Below are positions 36,157 through 45,733 of a DNA stretch of 56,116 bases, piece after piece. The notes under the pieces are model-generated. The model ran no database searches and was not told the origin of the DNA. It saw only the letters and a program-made list of their open reading frames with translations. The translations under genes and the position numbers were made by a program. Position 1 is the stretch's first letter; every line of letters begins with the position of its first letter. The DNA is from Ruegeria atlantica (lineage in GTDB: Bacteria > Pseudomonadota > Alphaproteobacteria > Rhodobacterales > Rhodobacteraceae), in contig NZ_CYPU01000010.1 in the NCBI RefSeq assembly GCF_001458195.1, positions 1-56,116 on the forward strand. Direction: 5' to 3'.

Positions 36157-37080
36157 GACTTCACATCTTCATTTATTTACGACGAGGCCGGAAACAGCTC
36201 GAACTACAAGCAGGGTTCTTCTGACTCAACAGACGGAGTTCTCACCGACATCAACGCAAACCATGTCTTCGAGTTCGGGGAGCCAATCCTTGAAAACGGA
36301 GTTATTATTGGCACTTTCAATGGCACATTCACAGAAGGGACTAGCACTTGGATAGTGGTACAGACCGTTCCAAGTAGTGGGCCAAACTCTGGTCAATGGA
36401 AGGTTTTTACTCCTGAAGGAGTAGTGGACGTTCCGCCGAATACAATCAAGGAAGGTGACCTTGATCGGGGCGATTACATCATACCTTGCTTTGTATCGGG
36501 AACGCTTATTCAAACCGACACAAAAAAACGGCCAATTGAGGTTCTACAACCAGGTGATTTGGTCCACACAATGGATCACGGTTTTCAACCAATTCGATGG
36601 ATCGGTTCGCGAAAACTCACTGCCGTTGATCTAAGGTTGAATCCAAAACTACGGCCGATTTGCATTCGGGCGGGCGCATTGGGCAAGAACGAACCGTCAA
36701 GAGATCTGGTGGTGTCCCCGCAGCATCGCATGTTAATTTATGGATGGCGGGCAGAGCTCTTTTTCGGTCAACAATGTGTTCTTGCAGCAGCAAAGCACCT
36801 TGTGAATTGCGATACGATCTATCAGTACCCTACGACCGAAGTAGAATATTTTCACATATTGTTTGAAGAACACGAGATCATCTTAGCCGAAGATGCACTT
36901 TCGGAGAGTTTCCACCCTGGGCACCACGTTATCAACAGGCTGGAAAAGGACACAAGGGACGAGATTTTAGAGATTTTTCCGGAGTTGCGGAACAAAGTTG
37001 GAGATTACGGTCCGACAGCACGGCCATCGCTCAAGCGATTTGAGTGCACGCTATTACAAGCTGTGAGAAATCTAGAGTAG
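36157..37080 (+). pseudogene. Hint-domain (Hint_2) protein, N-terminus missing
   Basis: The frame is open from a TGA at 36154 but has no start codon with a ribosome-binding site; a GTG at 36355 is the first plausible internal start. It encodes a short acidic N-terminal segment (EAGNSSNYKQGSSDSTDG), then a Hint/intein-like domain. The latter has the nucleophile region IPCFVSGTLIQTDTKKRPIEVLQPGDLV, the WIGSRKL segment, and VSPQHRMLI. Roseobacters carry many such Hint_2 proteins, often as exported self-processing proteins. The usual 100 or so N-terminal residues are absent, so this is probably a truncated gene. Confidence 0.65.
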
Positions 37081-37595
37081 TAACTTTCAAGGAATCCAAC
37101 TCTTCAATTGTGACACTAACTGTCTCAGCAGCAATTCTAGCTAGGATCATTGCTCGTTGATAACCTGATGTTGTTAAGGCAGCGACCCAGATTGCCGCCG
37201 GAAATCTTCAAGTTAAGTGGCCTCGGGCCACTCCCAAACTAGTCCCAGAGTTTGCCGTTTTATGCAGGAGGTTTTGGTAAGCATGGTCGGCTTGGTCCGC
37301 AAAGCAGACATGGTTGCTTTACGACACAAAGTCTGGTTGCGTTCTTTCGCGGACATCCAGGAAAACTGCTCAAGATAGAGAGTATTTGGTCTCCATCAAG
37401 TCACCCCGCTGAAACATAGCCGACTATTGTCTGTCAAACTTTCAACTTGTTATCATCTGTCTGTGACCGGATAGCTTACACTGAATTGGCCGTGGAGCAC
37501 GCGAAAGATGAACTTGGCCTTGCGACTTGTAGTGAAAGGTTCATTCGAAATTCTAAGATTGTTCCGCTTACTGGAGCAAGTTGATTGCCAAGTGT
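37081..37595. other. Non-coding stretch between Hint remnant and amine oxidase
   Basis: About 515 bases with no supportable gene on either strand. The only structure I see is a short perfect hairpin, AGTGGCC-TCG-GGCCACT, at 37216-37232, without a T-run. No tRNA-like fold was recognised. Confidence 0.5.
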
Positions 37596-38861
37596 TCAGC
37601 GTAACTGAGCCAACACATCTTCAGCAGCCCTTAGCCCTTCTAGGTGGGCTCCGCTGACCGAGCATTGTTGGCTAGTATGTGTCGCTTCACCGGCGAAGTG
37701 CACCCGCTCAGCATGAGACTTGCATAAGACAGCGCGTTTGTCGTGGCCTCCTGGGCTGGCTCCAGCGTAAGAACCACGCACATAAGGTTCATTTCGCCAA
37801 GCGGAGGCATGGCCTTTGATGAAGGCTTTTCTGACTGCCGTGCCAAAGAAGCCAACCAATGTTTCGAGCGCGTGTTCTATGGCGCTTTCAGGTCCCGCGT
37901 CCTGCAATTGCCTGGAAAAGCTTCCAGAGCTTTCAAAGCTGGTTAGGCCGGTGTTTGAGATGTTGCAAAGAAAACCGCCTCCGCGGGCTATCCCATTGGC
38001 GTCGGGTTCTAAGTGGTATGTCAGCCAAGTATCGGGTTGCACTGGCAATGCTCCGGGGCGGAAAAGGAGGCCAGCGTGATTGTAGTCTCCCATAGTGATG
38101 AGCTCGAGCGCAGAGCGTCGGTCGGATTCTAGCGGGGGATCAAAGTGGATGATGTCTTCGGCTAGGACGCCGACGGAAACTGTTACAACTACGGTTCGAG
38201 CTTTGATCTTGCCAGTAGCCGTTGTTATCTGCACGCCATCCGTGAGAGATTTTATTTCTGTGACCGGAGTGGCCAGTTTTATTGGCAGCCCCTGTGCAGT
38301 GCAAGCGATGAGATGTCCAAAGCCTTCTCGGCAAAACCAATCGTCTCCGCCCTCCCATGCACTGATATCTCGCAGCGATGTATCCGGCAAATCTCTGGCA
38401 ATTGACAACGCGAATGTCATAGCTGCCGTAAATGACCAACGCCCTTTGTTCTGCCAAATGTCTGCCAAGGACCGGTCTGTTGGACTACCGGTGCTCGCTT
38501 CAATTTCTGCATCGATGCGCGCCGCCTCATTTATCGCGCCATGTATTTCATCGACTTCGTCCCAAAGAACGGCGTCATCCTCCAAGCCAAATGTCGTCGC
38601 GTTGTCAGGGGCCGCATAGAGATCTAGGCCAAGTGCGAGGCCTGGAGCTTTCAGAGCGTTTACATGTTCGGTGTGCATCCAATGCGCACCCATGTCGAAC
38701 GGAACACCAAAGATTTCCGTATCCGTGTGTGTACGCCCTCCAACGCGGTTAGATGCCTCAACGCAAACTACCGCTAGACCTGCCGATTTGAGGGCGCGAG
38801 TAGCCGCGATTCCCGCAGCTCCGGCACCAACGACAACGACGTCAAAGTCATGAGCACTCAA
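37596..38861 (-). CDS. Flavin-dependent amine oxidase
   Basis: A 421-residue member of the flavin monoamine/polyamine oxidase family. The N-terminal FAD-binding motif is VVVGAGAAGIAATRALKSAGLAVVCVEASNRVGGRTHT. A substrate-domain segment includes DMGAHWMHTEHVNAL. The C-terminal FAD motif is RVHFAGEATHTSQQCSVSGAHLEGLRAAEDV. The start is TTG 38861 after TTGGAG. It probably oxidises a polyamine or another primary or secondary amine, fitting the importer and aminotransferase further on. No signal peptide is evident. Confidence 0.9.
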   Translation of the reverse strand: MSAHDFDVVVVGAGAAGIAATRALKSAGLAVVCVEASNRVGGRTHTDTEIFGVPFDMGAHWMHTEHVNALKAPGLALGLDLYAAPDNATTFGLEDDAVLWDEVDEIHGAINEAARIDAEIEASTGSPTDRSLADIWQNKGRWSFTAAMTFALSIARDLPDTSLRDISAWEGGDDWFCREGFGHLIACTAQGLPIKLATPVTEIKSLTDGVQITTATGKIKARTVVVTVSVGVLAEDIIHFDPPLESDRRSALELITMGDYNHAGLLFRPGALPVQPDTWLTYHLEPDANGIARGGGFLCNISNTGLTSFESSGSFSRQLQDAGPESAIEHALETLVGFFGTAVRKAFIKGHASAWRNEPYVRGSYAGASPGGHDKRAVLCKSHAERVHFAGEATHTSQQCSVSGAHLEGLRAAEDVLAQLR

Positions 38862-38993
38862 TGATTCCGCTCCAACAAAAAAAATAAAGTGACCTGAGAG
38901 ACAATTTCCGGAGTGAGCTTCCGCTTCTTAGGTTTCTTGAGACCTTACAGGGTTCTGAATTGTCCAAGAATTCTGTCATTTGCGCAGAAGCAG

Positions 38994-39257
38994 TCATGCG
39001 TCGGCGCTTGAGCTTAAATTGCAAACAAATTCTGGAAATGAAATGCCCTCGTACCCAGCTAGATCGAGCGGATCTTCTGCGTCAAACTTGCTGCATGTTC
39101 GGTATACTTCAAGCATCTCCGCAGAAAGCTTGCCGATCTTAAAAAAATACATGGCTGCGGCGTACCTTATGGCGCCAGAACCAGGCGTTCCGATCGTCGT
39201 TGTCAGGAACTGCCTTTGAGTTTCTGCTTCCGAAGTTTTGAAAATACCTTTAGTCAC
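38994..39257 (-). CDS. Hypothetical 87-residue protein coupled to the Rieske oxygenase
   Basis: The GTG at 39257 overlaps the stop of the Rieske gene (GTGA), so translation is coupled. The protein (VTKGIFKTSEAETQRQFL ... FDAEDPLDLAGYEGISFPEF) is mostly helical and has no recognised motif. The tight overlap supports it being real and working with, or regulating, the oxygenase. I cannot name a family. Confidence 0.6.
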   Translation of the reverse strand: MTKGIFKTSEAETQRQFLTTTIGTPGSGAIRYAAAMYFFKIGKLSAEMLEVYRTCSKFDAEDPLDLAGYEGISFPEFVCNLSSSADA

Positions 39258-40543
39258 GATTTCGGCTCAGTGGACAATGCGTCATTCAACGAGGCAACTT
39301 CATCCTCTCCGGGCGTTACTTCAGAGTTATAGATGGGTAGTATTTTCCTCAAATGGTCGTGATGGGAGCGTACGCCGTACTCAAGATCAGAAAGATAGAA
39401 TCCCTCAAAAGCCTCTGAGGCCATGGCTTCGTTTGACCATATCGTCAGTTGAATATCTTCTTCCACTGTTTCTCGATCAATCCGAGCGGCAAGGTACCGT
39501 GCCGCTTTTTGTTGGCGGTCTTCGTTTGGGTTTCGGTATGTTGCGCTTCGAAGGATGGACTTTTCTGTTGTGACTGGAAATTCCTGATAAAACAGGGTTG
39601 TCTCAGGCGTGACCGCTATTACTGCATTCGGAAAAATGCCGTAGTAGAGCCAAGTTTTGTGCAAATGCTCAGGTAGGTGAGGCTGTGGCTTTGTGAATTT
39701 TTTGTAATTGCGAACGGCCCACCTACGGCCCTTCGTCGGAGTGAATTTTCCATCGGAGCGTGAGATGCCATCGACATATGGTTCGTCTGCATAAGTCGAG
39801 CCATATAAGTCCTGAAGGGCAGGGTGCGCGAGTGGGACATGATATCCTTCGTTGTCGACATCTCTGATTGATTTCCAGTTTACCGGAGTTTCCTCCGTCC
39901 ATATCCCGTCCGTCGGAACATGTTCGGCCATTTTGTAGGCAGAGATTTCCTCCTCAATCGGTGCAAGAAGTTCCGCTACCGATGGCTGGGGGCCGGGCTT
40001 GAATCGGACAAAGACAAAACCCTGCCAGATTTCCATTTCGATTTCTTTCAGGCCAAACTCGTGCTTGTCTAGATCTGGGAAGGACTCAGGGCGGGCGGCG
40101 CCACGCAGCGTTCCATCAAGATTGTAAACCCAGCCGTGAAATGGGCAGACCAGAGCGTTCGCGCATTTTCCTTGTTCTTTGGACACGAGCCGAGAACCGC
40201 GATGACGACAAACGTTTAGAAACGCGCGGATGTCCGAATTGTTTGCTTTCAAGATAAGAGCGCGTTCTCCGCACATATCAAAACAAAGGAAGCTACCGGG
40301 TTCCGGAATATCCGAAATATGGCAGGCGATTTGCCAGTGAGTTTTGAAGAGTGCGCTCTTCTCGAGCTCAAGAAGAGCAGCGCTGTGGTAGCACCACCCG
40401 GGCAGCCCGCGCCGGTCCCAATTGGCGGGAATTTCGGTATTTCTGGCTTCGTCGCGCATCTGTGCAATCCGCTTAATTTTGACTTGGTCAGTCAGTGTTT
40501 CAAATGGGTAGGCGAGTTCAAGCATACAGTCTTGAATGTTCAA
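39254..40543 (-). CDS. Rieske non-haem iron oxygenase, alpha subunit
   Basis: A 429-residue ring-hydroxylating-dioxygenase-type subunit. The Rieske 2Fe-2S site is CRHRG (Cys112, His114) and CPFHGW (Cys133, His136). The mononuclear iron site is in DVDNEGYHVPLAHP (His235, His240). The layout resembles the GbcA/CntA group that oxidises quaternary ammonium compounds such as glycine betaine or carnitine. A reductase partner is not in the window. Substrate is inferred from context only. The start is TTG 40543; ATG 40525 is an alternative. A TetR-type palindrome lies 66 bases upstream. Confidence 0.9.
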   Translation of the reverse strand: MNIQDCMLELAYPFETLTDQVKIKRIAQMRDEARNTEIPANWDRRGLPGWCYHSAALLELEKSALFKTHWQIACHISDIPEPGSFLCFDMCGERALILKANNSDIRAFLNVCRHRGSRLVSKEQGKCANALVCPFHGWVYNLDGTLRGAARPESFPDLDKHEFGLKEIEMEIWQGFVFVRFKPGPQPSVAELLAPIEEEISAYKMAEHVPTDGIWTEETPVNWKSIRDVDNEGYHVPLAHPALQDLYGSTYADEPYVDGISRSDGKFTPTKGRRWAVRNYKKFTKPQPHLPEHLHKTWLYYGIFPNAVIAVTPETTLFYQEFPVTTEKSILRSATYRNPNEDRQQKAARYLAARIDRETVEEDIQLTIWSNEAMASEAFEGFYLSDLEYGVRSHHDHLRKILPIYNSEVTPGEDEVASLNDALSTEPKS

Positions 40544-40608
40544 CTTGATCAGCCACCCTTCAAGTAACTGTAGGTTTCACTCAGTTTGGGTTGTGCGTCA
40601 ACACTTTC

Positions 40609-40627
40609 TGACTGAATGATCATTCAG
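40609..40627. promoter_or_regulatory. TetR-type operator 1
   Basis: CTGAATGATCATTCAG (40612-40627) is a perfect 16-base palindrome. With its left flank it shares the 18 bases TGACTGAATGATCATTCA with the site at 47403-47420. It lies between the divergent Rieske and importer genes. The BetI-like regulator at the end of the importer operon is the likely ligand. Confidence 0.8.
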
Positions 40628-40777
40628 AAATGGATTCGAGGTAAATCTCAAAGTCGGTTTGACATATTCATTTTCACTGTATTTGCATAAGTTTTGTACA
40701 ACTCTAACTGTTTGCGAGGATTTGATCAAAATCTTCCCGGCCGCGCTTGACAGCGAAGATTTCATCAGACTACCGTT

Positions 40778-40793
40778 CTGAATGACCAGTCAG
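40778..40793. promoter_or_regulatory. TetR-type operator 2 (imperfect)
   Basis: CTGAATGACCAGTCAG is a degenerate version of the palindrome at 40612-40627, with the same CTGA...TCAG ends. It lies just downstream of the TTGACA at 40747, where a repressor would block the importer promoter. Confidence 0.65.
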
Positions 40794-40933
40794 ATAAAAA
40801 TATGACGGCTGGAGGAGGATGGGGTGCATTATGATCGCGCCCGCGACGCAGGGCGCGATCATTCGAAATAGTGTCTAGCAGACAAGGCAAGCGAAATTGC
40901 TGCAGCCACCACTCAGGGAGAGGAAGCGAAATC

Positions 40934-42043
40934 ATGAGCTCAATCAGGAAAGTTGCGGGGATTACAGTTTTAGCAGTAACGGCTACTGCAATTTCGGGAT
41001 CGGCATTCGCGCAAGAGCGTGTGTTGAAGGTTACGAATTGGGGAGAGTACATCGCTGAAGACACAATTTCGAACTTCGAAAAAGAATACGGCATCAAGGT
41101 CATTTATGATCCGTATGACTCTGCCGAAGCAATTGATGCCAAGCTGCTGGCAGGAAACAGCGGATATGACGTGGTTAGTCATGCCGGCAGTGATACGGCT
41201 CGACTGATTAAGGCGGGTATCGTCGCTCCGCTTGATATGTCGAAGCTCGATAACATTAAGCACATTGATCCGGCCATTTTGGAACAGCTGGCCAGCGAGT
41301 GGGATCCAGGCAACCAGCACTTCATTCCGTATATGTGGGGAACGCACGGGGTCACATACAACGAAGAATTGGTGAAAGAGACTTATCCTGACGCCCCCAT
41401 CGGTTCGATGGATATGGTGTTCGACCCTGTGCACATGAAAGAGCTGGCCAAGTGTGGCGTTTCGTTCTTGGATTCTCCGGGCGACATAATTCCAATGGCT
41501 TTGGCGCATATGGGTTTGGATGCGAACTCCACAAACAAGGAAGACTATGAGAAAGTTGGGGAGATGCTGGCGGAAATTAGGCCGTACATCAAAACCTTCG
41601 ATAACTATGCATATCAGCGGATGCCTCAGAAAGAGTTCTGTGTCTCGACCACTTGGGGCCCGGATGGTCTTCTTGCGATGTCCGGTGCAGCTGAAGCCGA
41701 TACCGGTGTCGTGCTAGACTTCTTTTTGCCCGAAGGTGATCGCACAGCGCAGCTGTGGATTGATGGCTGGCTGATCCCGCAAGACGCTGCCAACAAGGAA
41801 GACGCACATCTTTTCCTCAACTACATGATGCGACCCGAGGTTGGAGCCAGTGATAGTAACTTCACTTGGTATGCGACTGCCAACCTGACGGCCAAACCAA
41901 TGGTTGATGAAGCCGTCACGTCCAGCCCGGCCGCTTTCCCAACATCGGATCAGGTTGCCAAGATGTATACGACTGCCGTTCTTCCTCCCAAGGTCGAGCG
42001 GTTGCAGACGCGCACCTGGACTGACTTCAAGGCCAGTAATTGA
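40934..42043 (+). CDS. Polyamine-type ABC transporter substrate-binding protein (PotD/PotF-like)
   Basis: A 369-residue periplasmic binding protein. ATG 40934 follows GGGAGAGGAAGCG. The signal peptide ends at SAFAQ. The mature sequence begins VLKVTNWGEYIAEDTISNFEKEYGIKVIYDPYDS, the typical PotD/PotF opening, and has YMWGTHGVTYNEE and GWLIPQDAANKEDAHLFLNYMM. The family binds putrescine, spermidine and related amines. The neighbouring amine oxidase and aminotransferase fit. A quaternary amine ligand is the alternative. Confidence 0.92.
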   Translation: MSSIRKVAGITVLAVTATAISGSAFAQERVLKVTNWGEYIAEDTISNFEKEYGIKVIYDPYDSAEAIDAKLLAGNSGYDVVSHAGSDTARLIKAGIVAPLDMSKLDNIKHIDPAILEQLASEWDPGNQHFIPYMWGTHGVTYNEELVKETYPDAPIGSMDMVFDPVHMKELAKCGVSFLDSPGDIIPMALAHMGLDANSTNKEDYEKVGEMLAEIRPYIKTFDNYAYQRMPQKEFCVSTTWGPDGLLAMSGAAEADTGVVLDFFLPEGDRTAQLWIDGWLIPQDAANKEDAHLFLNYMMRPEVGASDSNFTWYATANLTAKPMVDEAVTSSPAAFPTSDQVAKMYTTAVLPPKVERLQTRTWTDFKASN

Positions 42044-42130
42044 TCCACTCACACTAGTAAGTGCAGTAGCGGTTCCCATCGGATTGCTACTGCACCCTCC
42101 AATCCACACTGGTAGACTGCGAGGCCCAAA

Positions 42131-43273
42131 TTGACCGTTTCCACAACTGTCAGTGCAGCACCTTGGCTCGAGCAAAAAGAGCAACAACCCCTAGTTCAAA
42201 TCAGAGGTGTAACCAAGAAATACGGTGAAGTGACCGCCGTCGATAACGTCGATCTGGACATCTACAAAGGAGAGCTATTCTGCCTTCTGGGTGGATCGGG
42301 ATGCGGAAAGTCGACTCTGCTGAGAATGCTTGCAGGGTTTGAGGATTTGAATGCGGGCACAATTACGATCGACGGTGTTGATATGGCCGATGTGCCAGCC
42401 TACGAACGCCCTACTAACATGATGTTCCAAAGCTATGCGTTGTTCCCGCATATGACCGTCGAAAAAAATGTGGCATTCGGGTTGGAGCAGGACCATGTCC
42501 CCAAGTTCGATTTAGCGGACAGGGTTCACGACATCCTCAAGCTCGTTGAACTGGAAGACTTCAAAAAGAGAAAACCCAAGCAATTGTCTGGCGGACAACG
42601 TCAGCGGGTCGCGTTGGCGCGGGCCTTAGTAAAACGTCCCAAACTGCTGCTCTTGGATGAACCTTTGGCTGCACTTGACAAAAAACTGCGTAAGCAAACG
42701 CAGTTTGAGCTCGCAAACATTCAGGACAAGGTCGGTGTCACGTTTATCGTTGTGACCCACGATCAGGAAGAAGCAATGACCTTGTCCTCGAGAATGGCTG
42801 TCATGGACGCGGGTCGGTTCAAACAGATTGGAACGCCAACAGAGATATATGAGTTCCCTGAATCCCGCTTTGTCGCTGACTTCATAGGGTCAGCAAATAT
42901 TTTTGAGGGCAGGGTGACCGAGGACGGGGCGGACCATGTTCGGGTTGAGACCGAGTTCTGCGAAGTTTTTGTTGATCACGGTCATTCGGTGAAGGTTGGC
43001 AGCAAAATTTGGGTTGCGCTGAGGCCGGAGAAAATTCGACTGGAGAAATCGGATGAGGTTGCTGAAGGCCCTAACCAGACATCGGCAATCATCGACGACG
43101 TTGGGTATTTGGGGGAAACATCGATCTACAAGGTAAGGCTTCCCAATGACGAAGTCTTCGACGTCACTATGCCCAACCAATCTCGTCCGACGCACGCCAC
43201 ACAGAGATTAACTTGGGAAGACAAGGTGAAAATCAGCTGGGATCCGTCTAGCGCCATGTTGCTCCACTCATGA
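42131..43273 (+). CDS. Polyamine-type ABC transporter ATPase (PotA/PotG-like)
   Basis: A 380-residue ATPase with Walker A LGGSGCGKSTLLR, signature LSGGQRQRVALARA, Walker B LLLDEPLAALDKKLR, switch VVTHDQEEAMTLS, and a C-terminal TOBE domain (VALRPEKIRLEKS). The start codon is TTG 42131, which gives TVSTTVSAAPWLEQ; no better ATG is nearby. It overlaps the first permease gene by four bases. Confidence 0.93.
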   Translation: MTVSTTVSAAPWLEQKEQQPLVQIRGVTKKYGEVTAVDNVDLDIYKGELFCLLGGSGCGKSTLLRMLAGFEDLNAGTITIDGVDMADVPAYERPTNMMFQSYALFPHMTVEKNVAFGLEQDHVPKFDLADRVHDILKLVELEDFKKRKPKQLSGGQRQRVALARALVKRPKLLLLDEPLAALDKKLRKQTQFELANIQDKVGVTFIVVTHDQEEAMTLSSRMAVMDAGRFKQIGTPTEIYEFPESRFVADFIGSANIFEGRVTEDGADHVRVETEFCEVFVDHGHSVKVGSKIWVALRPEKIRLEKSDEVAEGPNQTSAIIDDVGYLGETSIYKVRLPNDEVFDVTMPNQSRPTHATQRLTWEDKVKISWDPSSAMLLHS

Positions 43274-44232
43274 CAGATTTCACGGAGGATATGCCTGAAC
43301 CGCTTCCGGTTAAACAACTGCCGATATCACGCCAATTCATGCGGCGTATACAAAACAGTTGGCGACAGATCGTTACCGTTGTGCCGTTCCTCTGGCTGCT
43401 CGTTTTCTTCCTAGCGCCGTTCTTTATTGTCGCCAAAATAAGCTTGGCCGAACTGGCGATTGCAAGCCCTCCATTCACCAGTTTGATTGAGTGGACGGGC
43501 GACGGGATCATGACGATCCGTCTGGTGTTCGACAATTTTGTCTACATCTGGGAAGACAGCCTATACTTTGACACTTACCTCAATTCTCTCAAGATTTCAG
43601 CGACCTCCACGTTCTTGTGCCTCTTGTTTGGTTACCCCATCGCCTACGCAATTGTACGATCGGGGCCAGTTGCAAAACCGCTATTGTTGTTTGCAATAAT
43701 TCTTCCGTTTTGGACGTCGTTCCTGTTGCGGGTCTATTCGTGGATGGGGTTGCTTGCGGATCAAGGCACGATCAACAATCTTCTGATGGCGCTGGGTATA
43801 GTCGACGAGCCAATCCGCATGCTGTACACGGAATTCGCCGTCTATATCGGGATCGTCTATACCTATATGCCGTTCATGATCCTGCCGCTCTACGCGAATA
43901 TGGAGAAGTTGGACAACAGCCTGAACGAAGCGGCTGCCGATCTTGGGTCCCGGCCAACGAACACGTTTTTCAAAGTTACTTTGCCGTTGACGATGCCCGG
44001 TATTGTCGCTGGTTCGTTGTTGGTCTTCATCCCTGCGACCGGGGAGTACGTTATCCCGGACCTGTTGGGGGGCGGGAACGTGCAGATGATTGGTCGGGTT
44101 CTTTACAATGAGTTCTCTAGAAACAGTGATTGGCCGGTCGCTGCGGCAGTGGCGATTGTTCTGCTTATCATTCTGGTGCTGCCCATCATGGTGTTCCAGC
44201 ACTACCAAGGCAAAGCATCGGAGGAGCAATAA
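43270..44232 (+). CDS. Polyamine-type ABC transporter permease 1 (PotB/PotH-like)
   Basis: A 320-residue permease with about six membrane segments. Its EAA docking loop is LNEAAADLGSRPTNTFFKVTLPL. The conserved FWTSFLLRVYSWMGLL segment and GEYVIPDLLGGGNVQMIG match PotH-type proteins. It begins at an ATGA overlap with the ATPase and is followed immediately by permease 2. Confidence 0.93.
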   Translation: MTDFTEDMPEPLPVKQLPISRQFMRRIQNSWRQIVTVVPFLWLLVFFLAPFFIVAKISLAELAIASPPFTSLIEWTGDGIMTIRLVFDNFVYIWEDSLYFDTYLNSLKISATSTFLCLLFGYPIAYAIVRSGPVAKPLLLFAIILPFWTSFLLRVYSWMGLLADQGTINNLLMALGIVDEPIRMLYTEFAVYIGIVYTYMPFMILPLYANMEKLDNSLNEAAADLGSRPTNTFFKVTLPLTMPGIVAGSLLVFIPATGEYVIPDLLGGGNVQMIGRVLYNEFSRNSDWPVAAAVAIVLLIILVLPIMVFQHYQGKASEEQ

Positions 44233-45075
44233 ATGTACGCCAAACGCTCCCGCTTTTTGACCATCATGCTGACCTTGGGATTGGCATTCTTTTACATCCC
44301 GATGGTCCTGTTGGTCATTTACTCGTTCAACTACTCCAAACTCGTACCTGTATGGGGAGGTTGGTCCCTGCGTTGGTACAAAGAGCTCTTCCAATCTGCC
44401 GAAGTCTGGAGTGCTGTTTCACTCAGTCTTCAGATTGCTGTTGTGAACGCGACTTTTGCGACAGCGCTCGGCACCTTGGCGGGACTGGCTATGGTGCGCT
44501 TTGGGCGGTTCAAGGGGCGGACGTTGTTTGGTGGAATGTTGGTCGCTCCTTTGGTGATGCCCGAGGTGATAACCGGATTGTCCTTGTTGGTTTTCTTTAT
44601 CTCCCTGAACCAACTGATCGGATGGCCAGCAGAACGTGGTTTTGCGACGATTACGATCGCGCATATTACCTTTTCAATGGCTTACGTGGCGGTGACAATT
44701 CAGGCGCGTTTAACCGGCGTGGGGCAAACTTTGGAAGAAGCTGCCGCCGATCTTGGAGCAAAACCGTTCAAAGTTCTGACTGCCATCACGATCCCACAGC
44801 TGACGCCAGCCCTTATCTCCGGCTGGCTATTGGCGTTTACTCTGTCTCTCGATGACCTGGTCATAGCAAGTTTTGTTACTGGCCCAGGTGCAAATACCTT
44901 GCCAATTTTGATCTTTTCGCGCATTCGACTAGGCCTCAGGCCGGATATTAATGCACTGGCGACTATCATGATCCTTGTGATCACCATTTGTGTCGCTATC
45001 GCAGCTATCGTTATGTTCCGGCAACAAAGGGCGGATTTGCTGGACAGGCAGATGGCCGAACGAGAGGAGAGTTAA
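44233..45075 (+). CDS. Polyamine-type ABC transporter permease 2 (PotC/PotI-like)
   Basis: A 280-residue permease whose ATG directly follows the stop of permease 1. Its EAA loop is LEEAAADLGAKPFKVLTAITIPQ. The SLDDLVIASFVTGPGANTLPILIFSRIRLG motif is characteristic of PotC/PotI. It completes the importer begun at 40934. One base separates it from the regulator gene. Confidence 0.93.
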   Translation: MYAKRSRFLTIMLTLGLAFFYIPMVLLVIYSFNYSKLVPVWGGWSLRWYKELFQSAEVWSAVSLSLQIAVVNATFATALGTLAGLAMVRFGRFKGRTLFGGMLVAPLVMPEVITGLSLLVFFISLNQLIGWPAERGFATITIAHITFSMAYVAVTIQARLTGVGQTLEEAAADLGAKPFKVLTAITIPQLTPALISGWLLAFTLSLDDLVIASFVTGPGANTLPILIFSRIRLGLRPDINALATIMILVITICVAIAAIVMFRQQRADLLDRQMAEREES

Positions 45076-45076
45076 A

Positions 45077-45709
45077 TTGGAGACGTATGAGCTTCAGAAA
45101 AAACGACGCACCGAACCTCCTGAAGTTCGTCGCTTGCAGTTGATTATGGCTGCCATAGACTCGATCTCGAAGCGCGGCTTTTCTGACACGACGCTTAAAC
45201 ATGTAACCGAAACTGCCAATCTGTCCCATGGCGTTGTGAACTATCACTTCGACAGCAAGGAAGCACTGTATGACGCTGCGCTGGGTTTCCTTGCGCAAGA
45301 ACACTATGAGAATTGGCTAAAATCTTATGAAGCCGCGGAACCTACAGCCGCACATAGGCTGGCTGCCATCATTCGAGCAGATTTTGACAAAAGCATCTGC
45401 ACCCACAAGCGCTTGGCTGTCTGGTTTGCTTTCTGGGGTCAAGCGAAGTATCGCCCTAATTACTTAAAAATACATAATAAATATGACAACGAAAGATACG
45501 ATCGAATTCTGCAGCTGTGTGGTGAATTGATCGTCGATGGTGGTTACGACGATCTCGATCCGGAAAAAACAGCCCGGGCTGTAGAGGCGATGTCTGATGG
45601 GGCCTGGCTCAGCTTGATGTTGTATCCCAAAGTGGCTGATCGTCGGGAATTCAGGGATGTTTGCATGCTTTCGCTGGCGCGGTTTTTCCCAAAACATTTT
45701 CCGGTTTGA
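45077..45709 (+). CDS. TetR-family regulator, BetI-like
   Basis: A 210-residue regulator starting at TTG 45077 after GAGAGGAG, one base after the permease stop. The helix-turn-helix is GFSDTTLKHVTETANLSHGVVNYHFDSKEALYDAAL. The C-terminal half keeps BetI-type features (RLAVWFAFWGQAKYRPNYLKIHNKYD; DGAWLSLML). BetI proteins respond to choline-type ligands. Its likely operators are the palindromes at 40612, 40778 and 47407, which would tie the importer, the Rieske gene and the methyltransferase region into one regulon. Confidence 0.9.
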   Translation: METYELQKKRRTEPPEVRRLQLIMAAIDSISKRGFSDTTLKHVTETANLSHGVVNYHFDSKEALYDAALGFLAQEHYENWLKSYEAAEPTAAHRLAAIIRADFDKSICTHKRLAVWFAFWGQAKYRPNYLKIHNKYDNERYDRILQLCGELIVDGGYDDLDPEKTARAVEAMSDGAWLSLMLYPKVADRREFRDVCMLSLARFFPKHFPV

Positions 45710-45733
45710 AATACAGCACCGAACAATAATGCA

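Larger units (their letters stand above)
40544..40933. other. Divergent regulatory region between Rieske and potF-type genes
   Basis: A 390-base region with no gene. It contains the palindromes at 40609-40627 and 40778-40793, and a TTGACA hexamer at 40747-40752 that may be the -35 of the importer promoter. The stretch 40640-40720 is AT-rich. The stop-free frame leading into the importer gene is not coding. Confidence 0.6.

Noticed and set aside
37216..37232. AGTGGCC/GGCCACT hairpin as a terminator
   Set aside because: Short stem, no T-run, and over 130 bases from the nearest stop codon.
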